Program-made: the position numbers and the translations under genes
Shown: positions 1-5,931 of the stretch, piece after piece
How positions within the stretch are numbered: the stretch's first letter is position 1
How the letters are laid out: the number at the start of each line of letters is the position of its first letter
Assembly (NCBI GenBank): GCA_046094425.1
Contig: JBJTHI010000076.1
Span: 1 to 9,580 of the forward strand
DNA from: JANPCX01 sp046094425
GTDB lineage: Bacteria > Pseudomonadota > Gammaproteobacteria > Burkholderiales > Burkholderiaceae_C
Reading direction: 5' to 3'
DNA length: 9,580 bases
The notes under the pieces: model-generated
Told to the model about the DNA's origin: nothing
The model's database searches: none
What the model saw: the letters and a program-made list of their open reading frames with translations, nothing else

Positions 1-691
1 CATCATGAGCGCGATTGCTTTTGGCATTCCCGTGCAGTTCGACAAAGCCTATGTCGAAGGCATCACCAAACTGCAAGCGGCTGACATCACTTACGCCGAA
101 CAACTCGGCTACCGCATCAAACTGCTGGGCATCGCGCGCCGTCGTGACAGCGGTATTGAGTTGCGTGTACACCCCACCTTGGTTCCCGCTGAACGTTTGA
201 TTGCCAGCGTGGAAGGTGCCATGAACGCCGTCATGGTGCAGGGCGACGCCGTGGGCACCACGCTTTATTACGGCAAAGGCGCGGGTTCTGAACCCACGGC
301 TTCTGCCGTGGTGGCTGATCTGGTGGACATCACCCGCCTGCACACCGCCGACCCCGACCACCGCGTGCCCCACTTGGCCTTCCAAGCCAACGCCTTGGCA
401 GCCACGCCCATCTTGCCCATCGACAAAGTGGTTACGTCCTTCTACCTGCGCTTGCAAGTGGCCGACCAAGCCGGTGTGCTCGCTCGCATCACTGGTATCT
501 TGGCCGACCACAGCATTTCCATCGATGCACTGCTGCAGCGCGAATCCGCCCAAGGCGAAACCCACACCGATGTCATCATCCTCACCCACAACACGGTGGA
601 AGGTAAGATGAGCAAAGCCGTGGCGCAAATGCAAGCACTGCCCACGGTGTTGGCACCTATTGTTCGCATTCGCAAAGAAGACCTGCGTTAA
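1..691 (+). CDS. hom: Homoserine dehydrogenase, C-terminal part (gene continues upstream of the window)
   Basis: Reduces aspartate semialdehyde to L-homoserine with NAD(P)H, the branch point to threonine and methionine. The frame is open to the left edge (first whole codon at position 2), so this is the 3' part of a gene; the family is usually about 430-440 residues and about 229 are visible. Counting from the ATG at 5, residues 1-110 are the end of the catalytic/dimerisation domain, including the conserved GKGAGSEPTASAV stretch at 90-102. A C-terminal ACT domain starts near SFYLRLQVADQAGVLARI at residue 145; such domains bind amino acids and suit threonine feedback inhibition. The ATG at 5 is internal, not the start. 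A lipoprotein gene follows after 30 bases, then thrC, all on the same strand, so co-transcription is likely. The assignment is firm; only the N-terminus is unseen. Confidence 0.95.
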   Translation, partial: IMSAIAFGIPVQFDKAYVEGITKLQAADITYAEQLGYRIKLLGIARRRDSGIELRVHPTLVPAERLIASVEGAMNAVMVQGDAVGTTLYYGKGAGSEPTASAVVADLVDITRLHTADPDHRVPHLAFQANALAATPILPIDKVVTSFYLRLQVADQAGVLARITGILADHSISIDALLQRESAQGETHTDVIILTHNTVEGKMSKAVAQMQALPTVLAPIVRIRKEDLR

Positions 692-721
692 ATCTTGGCT
701 TTAAGAAAAAAAGGTGATCTT

Positions 722-1168
722 ATGTCTGAATTCCCAATTAAGGCCTTATTGACTGGTTGTGTTTCTTTCGTTCTTACGGCCTGTGGCTCATCGAGCAGTC
801 CTACTGAAGAGGATGCACGTTCGTTCATTGAGAAACAAACAAAAAGCAGCGGCTGCATTCAGCTTGTTGACTTCAAAAAGCTCAATGGTGTCGCTATGGA
901 GGTTATGGGTGCAAAAGCCTACCAAATGGAATTTCAAGCATCGTATGAAGTTTTTTCTGCTCCTTGCTATGGGGAGTACGACGCTAAGAGAAAGATGTTT
1001 TCTGAACCGCCGAGCGTTGAGCCTAACAAGATTAGAGCTTTCGCCAAAGACAAACAATTGGAGCTTGCCAAAGGCAATAAATTTGAAGTTGGAGCGAGGA
1101 AAATTCTTTTCGTAAAAAAGGAGAACGGCTGGGAAGTAACTTCTTCGGGAATCATGGGAATTTTTTAA
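722..1168 (+). CDS. Small AT-rich lipoprotein of unknown function inserted between hom and thrC
   Basis: Predicted 148-residue exported lipoprotein; the family is not recognised. The ATG at 722 is chosen because AAGG at 711-714 lies 7 bases upstream and the product begins with a type II signal peptide: Lys7, a hydrophobic stretch, then lipobox LTAC with Cys21 followed by GSSSS. An in-frame start at 695 would spoil the signal peptide. The mature part is polar and lysine-rich, with Cys45 and Cys82 that could form a disulfide, and ends in an aromatic strand-like segment (NGWEVTSSGIMGIF). Hand-counted GC is about 43%, far below the neighbouring GC-rich genes, and codon choice differs (AAA, TTT, AAG), which suggests transfer. 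It lies 30 bases after hom and its TAA is one base before the GTG of thrC, so it probably rides in their transcript. No mobility gene is attached. Confidence 0.8.
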   Translation: MSEFPIKALLTGCVSFVLTACGSSSSPTEEDARSFIEKQTKSSGCIQLVDFKKLNGVAMEVMGAKAYQMEFQASYEVFSAPCYGEYDAKRKMFSEPPSVEPNKIRAFAKDKQLELAKGNKFEVGARKILFVKKENGWEVTSSGIMGIF

Positions 1169-1169
1169 C

Positions 1170-2576
1170 GTGAAATACATCAGCACCCGAGGCGATCAAA
1201 CTCAGCGCAGCTTTTGCGACATCTTGTTAGAGGGCTTGGCTCCCGATGGCGGGCTGTATTTGCCCACCCACTACCCGGTCGTGAGCGCCGCCACCTTGAG
1301 CCAATGGCGTGGCCTGCCCTATGCCGACTTGGCCTTTGAAATTTTGTCGCTCTACATCGACGACATTCCTGCCGAAGACCTGCGCGCCCTGGTGCGCAAG
1401 ACCTACACCAAAGAAGTGTTCGGCACGCCCGAAATCACACCGCTCAAACCCTTGCAGCCTGGCCTGGCACTAGAGGCCCTGTCCAATGGCCCCACCTTGG
1501 CCTTCAAAGACATGGCCATGCAGTTGCTCGGCAATTTGTTCGAGTACGAACTCGCCCGCCGTGGCCAAACGCTGAACATCTTGGGCGCCACCTCGGGCGA
1601 CACCGGCAGCGCGGCTGAATACGCCATGCGCGGCAAAAAAGGCATTCAGGTGTTCATGCTCAGTCCCCATGGCCGCATGAGCCCCTTTCAGCAAGCGCAA
1701 ATGTTCAGCTTGCAAGACGCCAACATCCACAACATTGCCGTTGAAGGTGTGTTCGACGATTGCCAAGACATCGTCAAAGCCGTCTCCAACGACTTGGACT
1801 TCAAACGCCGCCACCATATTGGCACCGTCAACTCCATCAACTGGGCACGTCTATTGGCCCAGGTCGTCTATTACTTTGCTGGTTATTTCCAAGCGACGAA
1901 AACGAATGACGAGCGCGTGAGTTTCGCCGTGCCCTCAGGCAACTTTGGCAACATTTGCGCAGGCCATGTAGCGCGCATGATGGGCCTGCCGATCAAACGG
2001 CTGGTGCTGGCCACCAACGAAAACAATGTGCTGGACGAATTCTTTCGCACCGGCAGCTACCGCGTGCGCGGCAGCGCCGACACGTTTGAAACCTCCAGCC
2101 CGTCCATGGACATTTCCAAAGCCTCGAACTTCGAGCGTTTTGTATTTGACCTGTTGAAACGCGATGGTGCGCGCGTGAAGCAACTCTTCAAAACCGAGGT
2201 GGAAGAAAAAGGTTTGTTCACCTTGTCCGCCGATGAATTCAACGCTATCAACAAGTTTGGTTTTGTCTCGGGCACCAGCACCCACCTTGATCGCTTGGCC
2301 ACCATCCAAGCCACCTGGAAAAACGCAGGTGTGATGATCGACACCCACACCGCTGATGGCCTCAAAGTGGCGCGCGAGTATCTAGAGCAAGGCGTGCCGA
2401 TGTTGGTGCTGGAAACCGCGCTGTCCGCGAAGTTTGCAGAAACCATCGTCGAAGCCATCGGCCAACAACCACCGCGCCCTGCGGGCCTGGAGGGCATTGA
2501 GAATTTGCCTAAGCGGTTTGTGGTGATGGGGGTGGATGCTGAGTTGGTGAAGGGGTTTATTGCGGAGCGGGGTTGA
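1170..2576 (+). CDS. thrC: Threonine synthase (PLP-dependent)
   Basis: Converts O-phospho-L-homoserine to L-threonine and phosphate, the last step of threonine synthesis, in the cytosol. The 468-residue product has the threonine-synthase N-terminal segment (MKYISTRGDQTQRSFCDILL), the PLP-lysine motif GPTLAFKDMAMQ with Lys113, the cofactor phosphate-binding loop GATSGDTGSAA at 139-149, and the conserved stretches GTVNSINWARLLAQ (218-231) and PSGNFGN (255-261). Length is normal for this long bacterial type. The start is GTG at 1170, one base after the TAA of the upstream lipoprotein gene; a weak GGGAA at 1156-1160 can serve as ribosome site, and reinitiation after the lipoprotein gene is likely. 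It belongs to the hom transcript. The next gene is convergent, starting its 3' end 52 bases downstream. Confidence 0.97.
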   Translation: MKYISTRGDQTQRSFCDILLEGLAPDGGLYLPTHYPVVSAATLSQWRGLPYADLAFEILSLYIDDIPAEDLRALVRKTYTKEVFGTPEITPLKPLQPGLALEALSNGPTLAFKDMAMQLLGNLFEYELARRGQTLNILGATSGDTGSAAEYAMRGKKGIQVFMLSPHGRMSPFQQAQMFSLQDANIHNIAVEGVFDDCQDIVKAVSNDLDFKRRHHIGTVNSINWARLLAQVVYYFAGYFQATKTNDERVSFAVPSGNFGNICAGHVARMMGLPIKRLVLATNENNVLDEFFRTGSYRVRGSADTFETSSPSMDISKASNFERFVFDLLKRDGARVKQLFKTEVEEKGLFTLSADEFNAINKFGFVSGTSTHLDRLATIQATWKNAGVMIDTHTADGLKVAREYLEQGVPMLVLETALSAKFAETIVEAIGQQPPRPAGLEGIENLPKRFVVMGVDAELVKGFIAERG

Positions 2577-2628
2577 GAGGCGAGGCACTAACTCCCGCGA
2601 GTTTGAATCTGTAGATCCACCGAGCGAA

Positions 2629-3201
2629 CTATGGAAGCACTCGTAACTTGGTTGGACTGCATGCGTCACTCTCTCGAGCGACGTTATCGACTGGTGTGTA
2701 CTTAACTCCGTTCATTCCACCAGAAGACAAATGAAGTACCTGGACTTTGCAGTACTGTGATTCGTAGCGATACCGAACTTCATACTGCTCGTTGGCTGTC
2801 GGCACGAAGGAAATTGGCAGCTTGCAGGTGCGGGCAACTTTGTAGTCATGAGGTCCGATTTGGCTATAGAGCAACGTCAAGCGCTTGTCGGCAGGTACAA
2901 GCACTTCAAGCACCTGAGAGTCTGGCTTCCCGCTGCTGCCGAGCATTTTTGGCCTAATGCCACGATCCGGATCTTTTTCTGGTGCGGTTAAGTAGCCTGG
3001 ACCACCTATGACGCCTATCGCCTGTGGCCCCTGACATCCAGGCCTCTCATATGTGTGGAGCATTGCGAACGCTTCCGGGCTTTCCAATTTCAACCGGATC
3101 TCAGCCGTCGGTCCACTGGGCGGGGCGAGGTACTTCGGGGTGCACGCGCCAAGTACAAACACCACGGGAAGGGAAATAATCGCTGGACGAATGATGGGCA
3201 T
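2629..3201 (-). CDS. Hypothetical outer-membrane-type lipoprotein, minus strand
   Basis: Predicted 190-residue exported lipoprotein; family not recognised. The frame is open to 3351, but the start at 3201 is preferred because it gives a clean type II signal: MPIIRPA, a hydrophobic core, then lipobox LGAC with Cys20 followed by Thr-Pro, which favours outer-membrane sorting. The extra 50 upstream residues are charged and would bury the signal. No strong Shine-Dalgarno site precedes the start. The mature chain has four cysteines (56, 126, 151, 181) and alternating strand-like segments (for example VLEVLVPADKRLTLLYSQ and YEVRYRYESQYCKVQVLHL), so a disulfide-bonded beta-rich domain is likely by inference. 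GC is near one half, lower than the core genes. It is convergent with thrC and divergent from yefM. The orientation against every other gene here marks it as accessory. Confidence 0.7.
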   Translation of the reverse strand: MPIIRPAIISLPVVFVLGACTPKYLAPPSGPTAEIRLKLESPEAFAMLHTYERPGCQGPQAIGVIGGPGYLTAPEKDPDRGIRPKMLGSSGKPDSQVLEVLVPADKRLTLLYSQIGPHDYKVARTCKLPISFVPTANEQYEVRYRYESQYCKVQVLHLSSGGMNGVKYTPVDNVARESDACSPTKLRVLP

Positions 3202-3449
3202 TTTTGTCTGATGGTTAACTGGGTTTGGTTTGGAAACGAACAGGTTTTCTATGAACCAAGGTGCAAACGAAACCCGTTTCTTGCGGTGGGTTTGCGACGA
3301 AGAAGTCCACTTCGTGCGCCACATTCTGTACTCAATCGGCTCCAGTTTCACACGAGTGCTTGCCCTGAGCAGTCCCCCAGCGCGCGGAGATGTGATGAAG
3401 TGCCTTGAACCGATTTGTACAATAATACGTACTTATTTGGAGGCCCACC
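3202..3449. promoter_or_regulatory. Divergent intergenic region with yefM operator/promoter near its right end
   Basis: This 248-base gap separates the minus-strand lipoprotein gene from yefM. At 3416-3421 lies TGTACA, inside the 8-base palindrome TTGTACAA. A second GTAC core (CGTACT, 3428-3433) is centred exactly 12 bases downstream. Paired TGTACA-core palindromes about 12 bases apart are the known operator design for E. coli YefM-YoeB autorepression; the match here is by eye. TACAAT at 3418-3423 is a plausible -10, so bound repressor would cover the promoter, although no good -35 lies at the right distance. The yefM ribosome site is GGAGG at 3439-3443, 6 bases before ATG. The rest (3202-3400) shows no convincing coding or regulatory signal; the lipoprotein promoter should lie here but is not clear. 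Confidence 0.5.
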
Positions 3450-3833
3450 ATGGACGCCATCACCTACTCCTCAGCCCGCGCCAACCTCGCACGCACCATG
3501 GATCGTGTCTGCGAAGACCACGAGGCATTGATCATCACGCGCAATGGAGAGCAGTCGGTGGTGATGCTGTCCTTGGAAGACTACCAAGCGCTGGAAGAAA
3601 CCGCCTACCTGTTGCGCAACCCGGCCAATGCCAAACGCCTGGTGGGCGCGGTGGAGCAACTGAGCGCAGGCAAGGGCGTCGAGCGGAAGCTAGGGCCTGT
3701 TCACACTAAAAAGGCACCCGCGCCAGGCCACAGGCAGGTGCTGGGCAAGGCGTGGTTGAGGCCGTGTGCCTCGGGCACACAACGAAACCGCAACGCCGCC
3801 CAGCGCCTGCCTGTGGCCTGGCCCTTCGGGTGA
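3450..3833 (+). CDS. yefM: YefM-family antitoxin with its 3' end replaced by mobile-element sequence
   Basis: DNA-binding antitoxin that neutralises YoeB and, with it, represses its own operon. Residues 1-81 align along their whole length with E. coli YefM (83 residues): MDAITYSSARANLARTMDRV at the N-terminal DNA-binding Phd/YefM fold, then VVMLSLEDYQALEETAYLLR and NPANAKRLVGAVEQL leading into the toxin-binding tail, ending GKGVERKL. A strong GGAGG 6 bases upstream fixes the ATG at 3450. At codon 82 the frame runs into the 264-bp element at 3693 and continues 46 codons (GPVHTKKAPAPG to VAWPFG) to TGA at 3831-3833, giving 127 residues. Deleting 3693-3957 would give Ser-Lys-TGA and an 83-residue protein. 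Most of the toxin-binding region survives, so partial or full antidote activity is possible but the foreign tail may affect stability or binding. Confidence 0.88.
   Translation: MDAITYSSARANLARTMDRVCEDHEALIITRNGEQSVVMLSLEDYQALEETAYLLRNPANAKRLVGAVEQLSAGKGVERKLGPVHTKKAPAPGHRQVLGKAWLRPCASGTQRNRNAAQRLPVAWPFG
3693..3722 (+). repeat. Left terminal inverted repeat of the 264-bp element
   Basis: Thirty bases starting GGGCCTGTTCACACTAAAAA, identical to the reverse complement of 3927-3956. It is read in the yefM frame as GPVHTKKAPA, so it forms the first ten codons of the foreign antitoxin tail. Confidence 0.92.
3722..3822. repeat. Internal hairpin arm 1 of the element
   Basis: The outer stem pairs 3722-3746 (GCCAGGCCACAGGCAGG then GCTGGGC after one variable base) with 3798-3822, 25 bases with one mismatch. 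The tip is a second perfect stem, GTGTGCC at 3764-3770 with GGCACAC at 3774-3780 around a TCG loop. The segments between pair only in part (GGCGT with ACGCC). Confidence 0.85.
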
Positions 3834-3834
3834 T

Positions 3835-3923
3835 CTCAAGAAACGGACGCCCTCGGCGTTGCAAGTGCTCGCTGTAGTTCACTACAGCGGCGCCTTGCGC
3901 CTTGATGGCGTCCGTTTCTTGAG
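3835..3923. repeat. Internal hairpin arm 2 of the element
   Basis: CTCAAGAAACGGACGCC at 3835-3851 pairs perfectly with 3907-3923. The tip is CGCTGTAG (3870-3877) with CTACAGCG (3882-3889) around a TTCA loop. The middle pairs imperfectly. The stop codon of the extended yefM frame (3831-3833) lies in the short joint between the two arms. Confidence 0.85.
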
Positions 3924-3926
3924 TCA

Positions 3927-3956
3927 CGCGGGTGCCTTTTTAGTGTGAACAGGCCC
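3927..3956 (-). repeat. Right terminal inverted repeat of the 264-bp element
   Basis: Reverse complement of the left repeat without mismatch. It ends six bases before the yoeB GTG and supplies whatever ribosome-binding sequence yoeB now has (CAGG at 3950-3953). Confidence 0.92.
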
Positions 3957-3962
3957 ATCCAA

Positions 3963-4217
3963 GTGAAGTTGATCTTTGCGGACGAGGCTTGGGAAGACTA
4001 TCTTTATTGGCAGAAACAAGACAAGAAGATGGTGGAACGCATCAACAAGCTGATCGCCGAAGTCAAGCGCGAACCCTTCGACGGTGTTGGTAAACCCGAG
4101 CCACTCAAACATGCCTTGTCTGGCTATTGGTCGCGGCGTATCAATGATGAGCACCGTATGGTGTACAGAATCGAGGGCGGAGCACTTCTGATCGCTCAGC
4201 TTCGCTACCACTACTGA
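3963..4217 (+). CDS. yoeB: YoeB-family mRNA interferase toxin
   Basis: Ribosome-dependent endoribonuclease of the RelE superfamily that cuts mRNA in the A site. Starting at GTG 3963 the product is 84 residues, the same length as E. coli YoeB, and aligns without gaps (KLIFADEAWEDYLYWQKQDK; GKPEPLKHALSGYWSRRI; C-terminal RYHY). The known catalytic residues are all present at the same numbers: Glu46 in KPEPLKH, Arg65 in DEHRMVY, His83 and Tyr84 at the end. A GTG at 3945 inside the element's right repeat could add six residues (MNRPIQ), but the family start matches 3963. The normal stop/start overlap with yefM has been broken by the 264-bp element, so translational coupling is lost and the ribosome site is weak. 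moeA begins 9 bases after the stop. The toxin looks functional; its expression level is the open question. Confidence 0.95.
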   Translation: MKLIFADEAWEDYLYWQKQDKKMVERINKLIAEVKREPFDGVGKPEPLKHALSGYWSRRINDEHRMVYRIEGGALLIAQLRYHY

Positions 4218-4226
4218 GAGTCCGGC

Positions 4227-5459
4227 ATGATTTCGTTGAATGACGCGCTGACAACCCTCCAGCAATCGCTGTTCTCTTCAAGCACGCGCAGCTCCGAGAC
4301 CGTAGAGGCGGCCTCAGCCCTGGGCCGCGTGCTGGCCGTTGATGTGGTCTCCCCCCTCGACGTCCCTCCCCACGACAACAGCGCCATGGACGGTTATGCC
4401 TTGCGTGTGGCCGATGTCCAAGCCGTGGGCACGGTCTTGCCCGTGAGCCAGCGCATCGCGGCGGGCGCAGTAGGGCAGCCCCTGCATGCGGGCACCGCCG
4501 CCCGTATCTTCACCGGCGCACCCATTCCGCCAGGGGCGGATGCGGTGTTGATGCAAGAACAAACCGAAAGCCTGGATGGCGCTGTGCGTTTCTTGGCCCT
4601 GCCGCCTGTCGGCAATGCCATTCGACAGCGCGGTGAAGACGTGGCAGTGGGGCAGGTGGTGCTACCGCGAGGCACACGGTTGACGCCGCAGGCGCTGGGC
4701 ATGGTGGCCACTGTGGGGGCTACAACGGTGACCGTCTACCGCCAGCCGCGTGTGGGCGTGTTCTCCACCGGGGACGAGTTGGTGATGCCAGGGCAACCCT
4801 TGCGGCCCGGCGCCATCTACAACAGCAACCGCGCCACCCTCATCGCCTGCGTGCAGGCCTTGGGCGGGCGCTGCGAAGACCTCGGCCTGGTGCCGGACCG
4901 CTTGGAGGCCACCCGCGCGGCGCTGCGCGAAGCCGCTCAAAAATTCGATCTCATCATCACCAGTGGCGGTGTGTCGGTGGGTGAAGAGGACCACCTGAAA
5001 CCTGCACTCGCAGCTGAAGGCGTGCTGCACGATTGGCAACTGGCCATCAAACCCGGCAAACCCTTGGCGTATGGGCAAATTCAGGTGGGCGAGCACCGCT
5101 GCCATGTGATGGGCTTGCCGGGCAACCCGGTGTCGAGTTTTGTCACCTTCTTGCTCTTGGTGCGGCCGGTGTTGTTGCAACTGCAGGGTTTGTCGCCTGC
5201 AGCACCGTCAGGTTATTCCTTGCGTGCGGATTTCAATTGGCCGCGTGCAGATGGGCGTCCAGAAAAACGGCGCGAGTTTTTGCGGGTGCGACGCAACGTG
5301 GATGGCGGACTAGACTTGTTCCCGCACCAAGGGTCGGGCGTGCTCACGTCCACCGTGTGGGGTGATGGCTTGGTGGATAACCCACCGGGCCAAATCATTC
5401 AATCCGGCGATTTGGTGCGTTACCTGCCCTACAGCGAGTTTTTCTCGGGGCTTGCCTGA
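4227..5459 (+). CDS. moeA: Molybdopterin molybdenumtransferase MoeA
   Basis: Inserts molybdate into adenylylated molybdopterin, releasing AMP, to form active molybdenum cofactor in the cytosol. The 410-residue product matches the family length and motif order: VPPHDNSAMDGYALR with Asp55 (47-61), IRQRGEDV (132-139), STGDEL (180-185), YNSNRATL (198-205), the MoCF-fold motif TSGGVSVGEED (245-255), KPGKP (275-279) and GLPGNPVSSF (296-305), then a C-terminal beta-barrel domain (MoeA domain IV). The start ATG at 4227 lies 9 bases after yoeB, with a weak GAGAG ribosome site at 4216-4220. The stop TGA shares its A with the ATG of moaD. No separate promoter is evident before it, so transcripts crossing the yefM-yoeB region and the structured element may feed this operon. 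Confidence 0.96.
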   Translation: MISLNDALTTLQQSLFSSSTRSSETVEAASALGRVLAVDVVSPLDVPPHDNSAMDGYALRVADVQAVGTVLPVSQRIAAGAVGQPLHAGTAARIFTGAPIPPGADAVLMQEQTESLDGAVRFLALPPVGNAIRQRGEDVAVGQVVLPRGTRLTPQALGMVATVGATTVTVYRQPRVGVFSTGDELVMPGQPLRPGAIYNSNRATLIACVQALGGRCEDLGLVPDRLEATRAALREAAQKFDLIITSGGVSVGEEDHLKPALAAEGVLHDWQLAIKPGKPLAYGQIQVGEHRCHVMGLPGNPVSSFVTFLLLVRPVLLQLQGLSPAAPSGYSLRADFNWPRADGRPEKRREFLRVRRNVDGGLDLFPHQGSGVLTSTVWGDGLVDNPPGQIIQSGDLVRYLPYSEFFSGLA

Positions 5460-5710
5460 TGAGTCTGCGCATACGTTATTTCGCCTCGGTGCGCGAGGCC
5501 TTGGGTGAGGGCGAGACCGTGCCGCATGTGGCCGGTGAAACCGTCGCACTGCTGCGCCAACGTTTGCGTGCCAGCAGTGCGGTTCACGCCGTGGCCTTGG
5601 CCGACGACAAAGCATTGCGCTGCGCGTTGAACCAAACTTTGTGCAGCATGGATGCACCGCTACCAGACGGTGCCGAAGTCGCTTTTTTCCCGCCCGTCAC
5701 AGGGGGCTGA
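5459..5710 (+). CDS. moaD: Molybdopterin synthase small subunit MoaD
   Basis: Ubiquitin-like sulfur carrier that delivers sulfur from its C-terminal thiocarboxylate to precursor Z (cPMP) within the MoaD-MoaE synthase. The product has 83 residues, near the E. coli length of 81, begins MSLRIRYFASVREALG, which is typical of the family, and ends VTGG, the Gly-Gly needed for adenylation and thiocarboxylation. It overlaps the moeA stop by one base (TGATG at 5457-5461), which signals translational coupling. In many related genomes moaE follows directly; here 221 bases including a REP cluster intervene. Confidence 0.95.
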   Translation: MSLRIRYFASVREALGEGETVPHVAGETVALLRQRLRASSAVHAVALADDKALRCALNQTLCSMDAPLPDGAEVAFFPPVTGG

Positions 5711-5754
5711 CATGACCGCGTTTGTTGAGCTTTGCATTTGTCTCGACAAAAAAT

Positions 5755-5894
5755 CCGTTCGGGCTGAGCCCTTCGACGAGCTCAGGACAGGCCTGTCGAA
5801 GCCAGCGCGTACCACCGAAACAGCCCTTCGACAAGCTCAGGCCGTTCGACAAGCTCACGATGCACGGGCCCTTCGACAAGCTCAGGGCGAACGG
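5755..5894. repeat. REP repeat cluster between moaD and moaE
   Basis: At least four related units with core CTTCGACAAGCTCAGG or its complement. Unit a: 5755-5768 plus 5792-5803, a 26-base REP in one orientation split by a 23-base piece (5769-5791) of the opposite orientation. Unit b: 5824-5841. Unit c: 5842-5857, ending early. Unit d: 5869-5894, complete, ending GGGCGAACGG. Such palindromic units are widespread in Burkholderiales intergenic space and are thought to be spread by RAYT (TnpA-REP) proteins encoded elsewhere. Translated, the repeats give the PFDKLRANG and LRQAQGER strings often seen as artefacts in protein predictions, so open frames through this cluster should not be taken as genes. 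Confidence 0.85.
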
Positions 5895-5931
5895 AGGGTG
5901 GGTGGTCTTGAATGAAGTAAAGGTAAATAGA

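Larger units (their letters stand above)
3693..3956. mobile_element. 264-bp MITE-like element with 30-bp perfect terminal inverted repeats and two internal hairpins
   Basis: The ends are perfect 30-base inverted repeats (3693-3722 and 3927-3956), reading inward GGGCCTGTTCACACTAAAAA then GGCACCCGCG. Inside are two side-by-side long imperfect hairpins (3722-3822 and 3835-3923), so nearly the whole element can fold as a three-way junction in single-stranded DNA or RNA. It encodes no transposase; internal frames are short and unconvincing. The site is the yefM/yoeB junction: left flank ends CTA, right flank begins ATCC, and only a single A is shared, so a target duplication is either 1 bp or eroded. 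Non-autonomous elements of this size and shape include Correia/NEMIS elements of Neisseria and MITEs mobilised by a transposase elsewhere in the genome; the ends match no family that I can name with confidence. Removal of the element plus one A restores the canonical overlap of the two genes. Confidence 0.85.

Noticed and set aside
2590..2603. AACTC-CCGC-GAGTT hairpin between thrC and the convergent lipoprotein gene as a terminator
   Set aside because: The stem is only five pairs and only a short T run follows; too weak to call.
3202..3351. Longer N-terminus for the minus-strand lipoprotein
   Set aside because: Adds 50 charged residues before an otherwise clean lipoprotein signal peptide.
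3230..3709. Plus-strand open frame overlapping yefM
   Set aside because: Out-of-frame shadow of yefM in its second half, no family pattern in the first half, and it crosses the yefM operator.
3945..3962. GTG 3945 as the yoeB start
   Set aside because: Lies in the element's right repeat; the family start and length match GTG 3963. It could still be used now that the element is present.
5712..5915. Small open frame starting ATG just after moaD (67 codons)
   Set aside because: Most of it is REP repeat in another frame (LRQAQGER strings) and it has no ribosome site of note.
5722..5931. N-terminal extension of MoaE
   Set aside because: It is translated REP repeat (PFDKLRANG-type strings) with no resemblance to MoaE; the family start fits TTG 5932.
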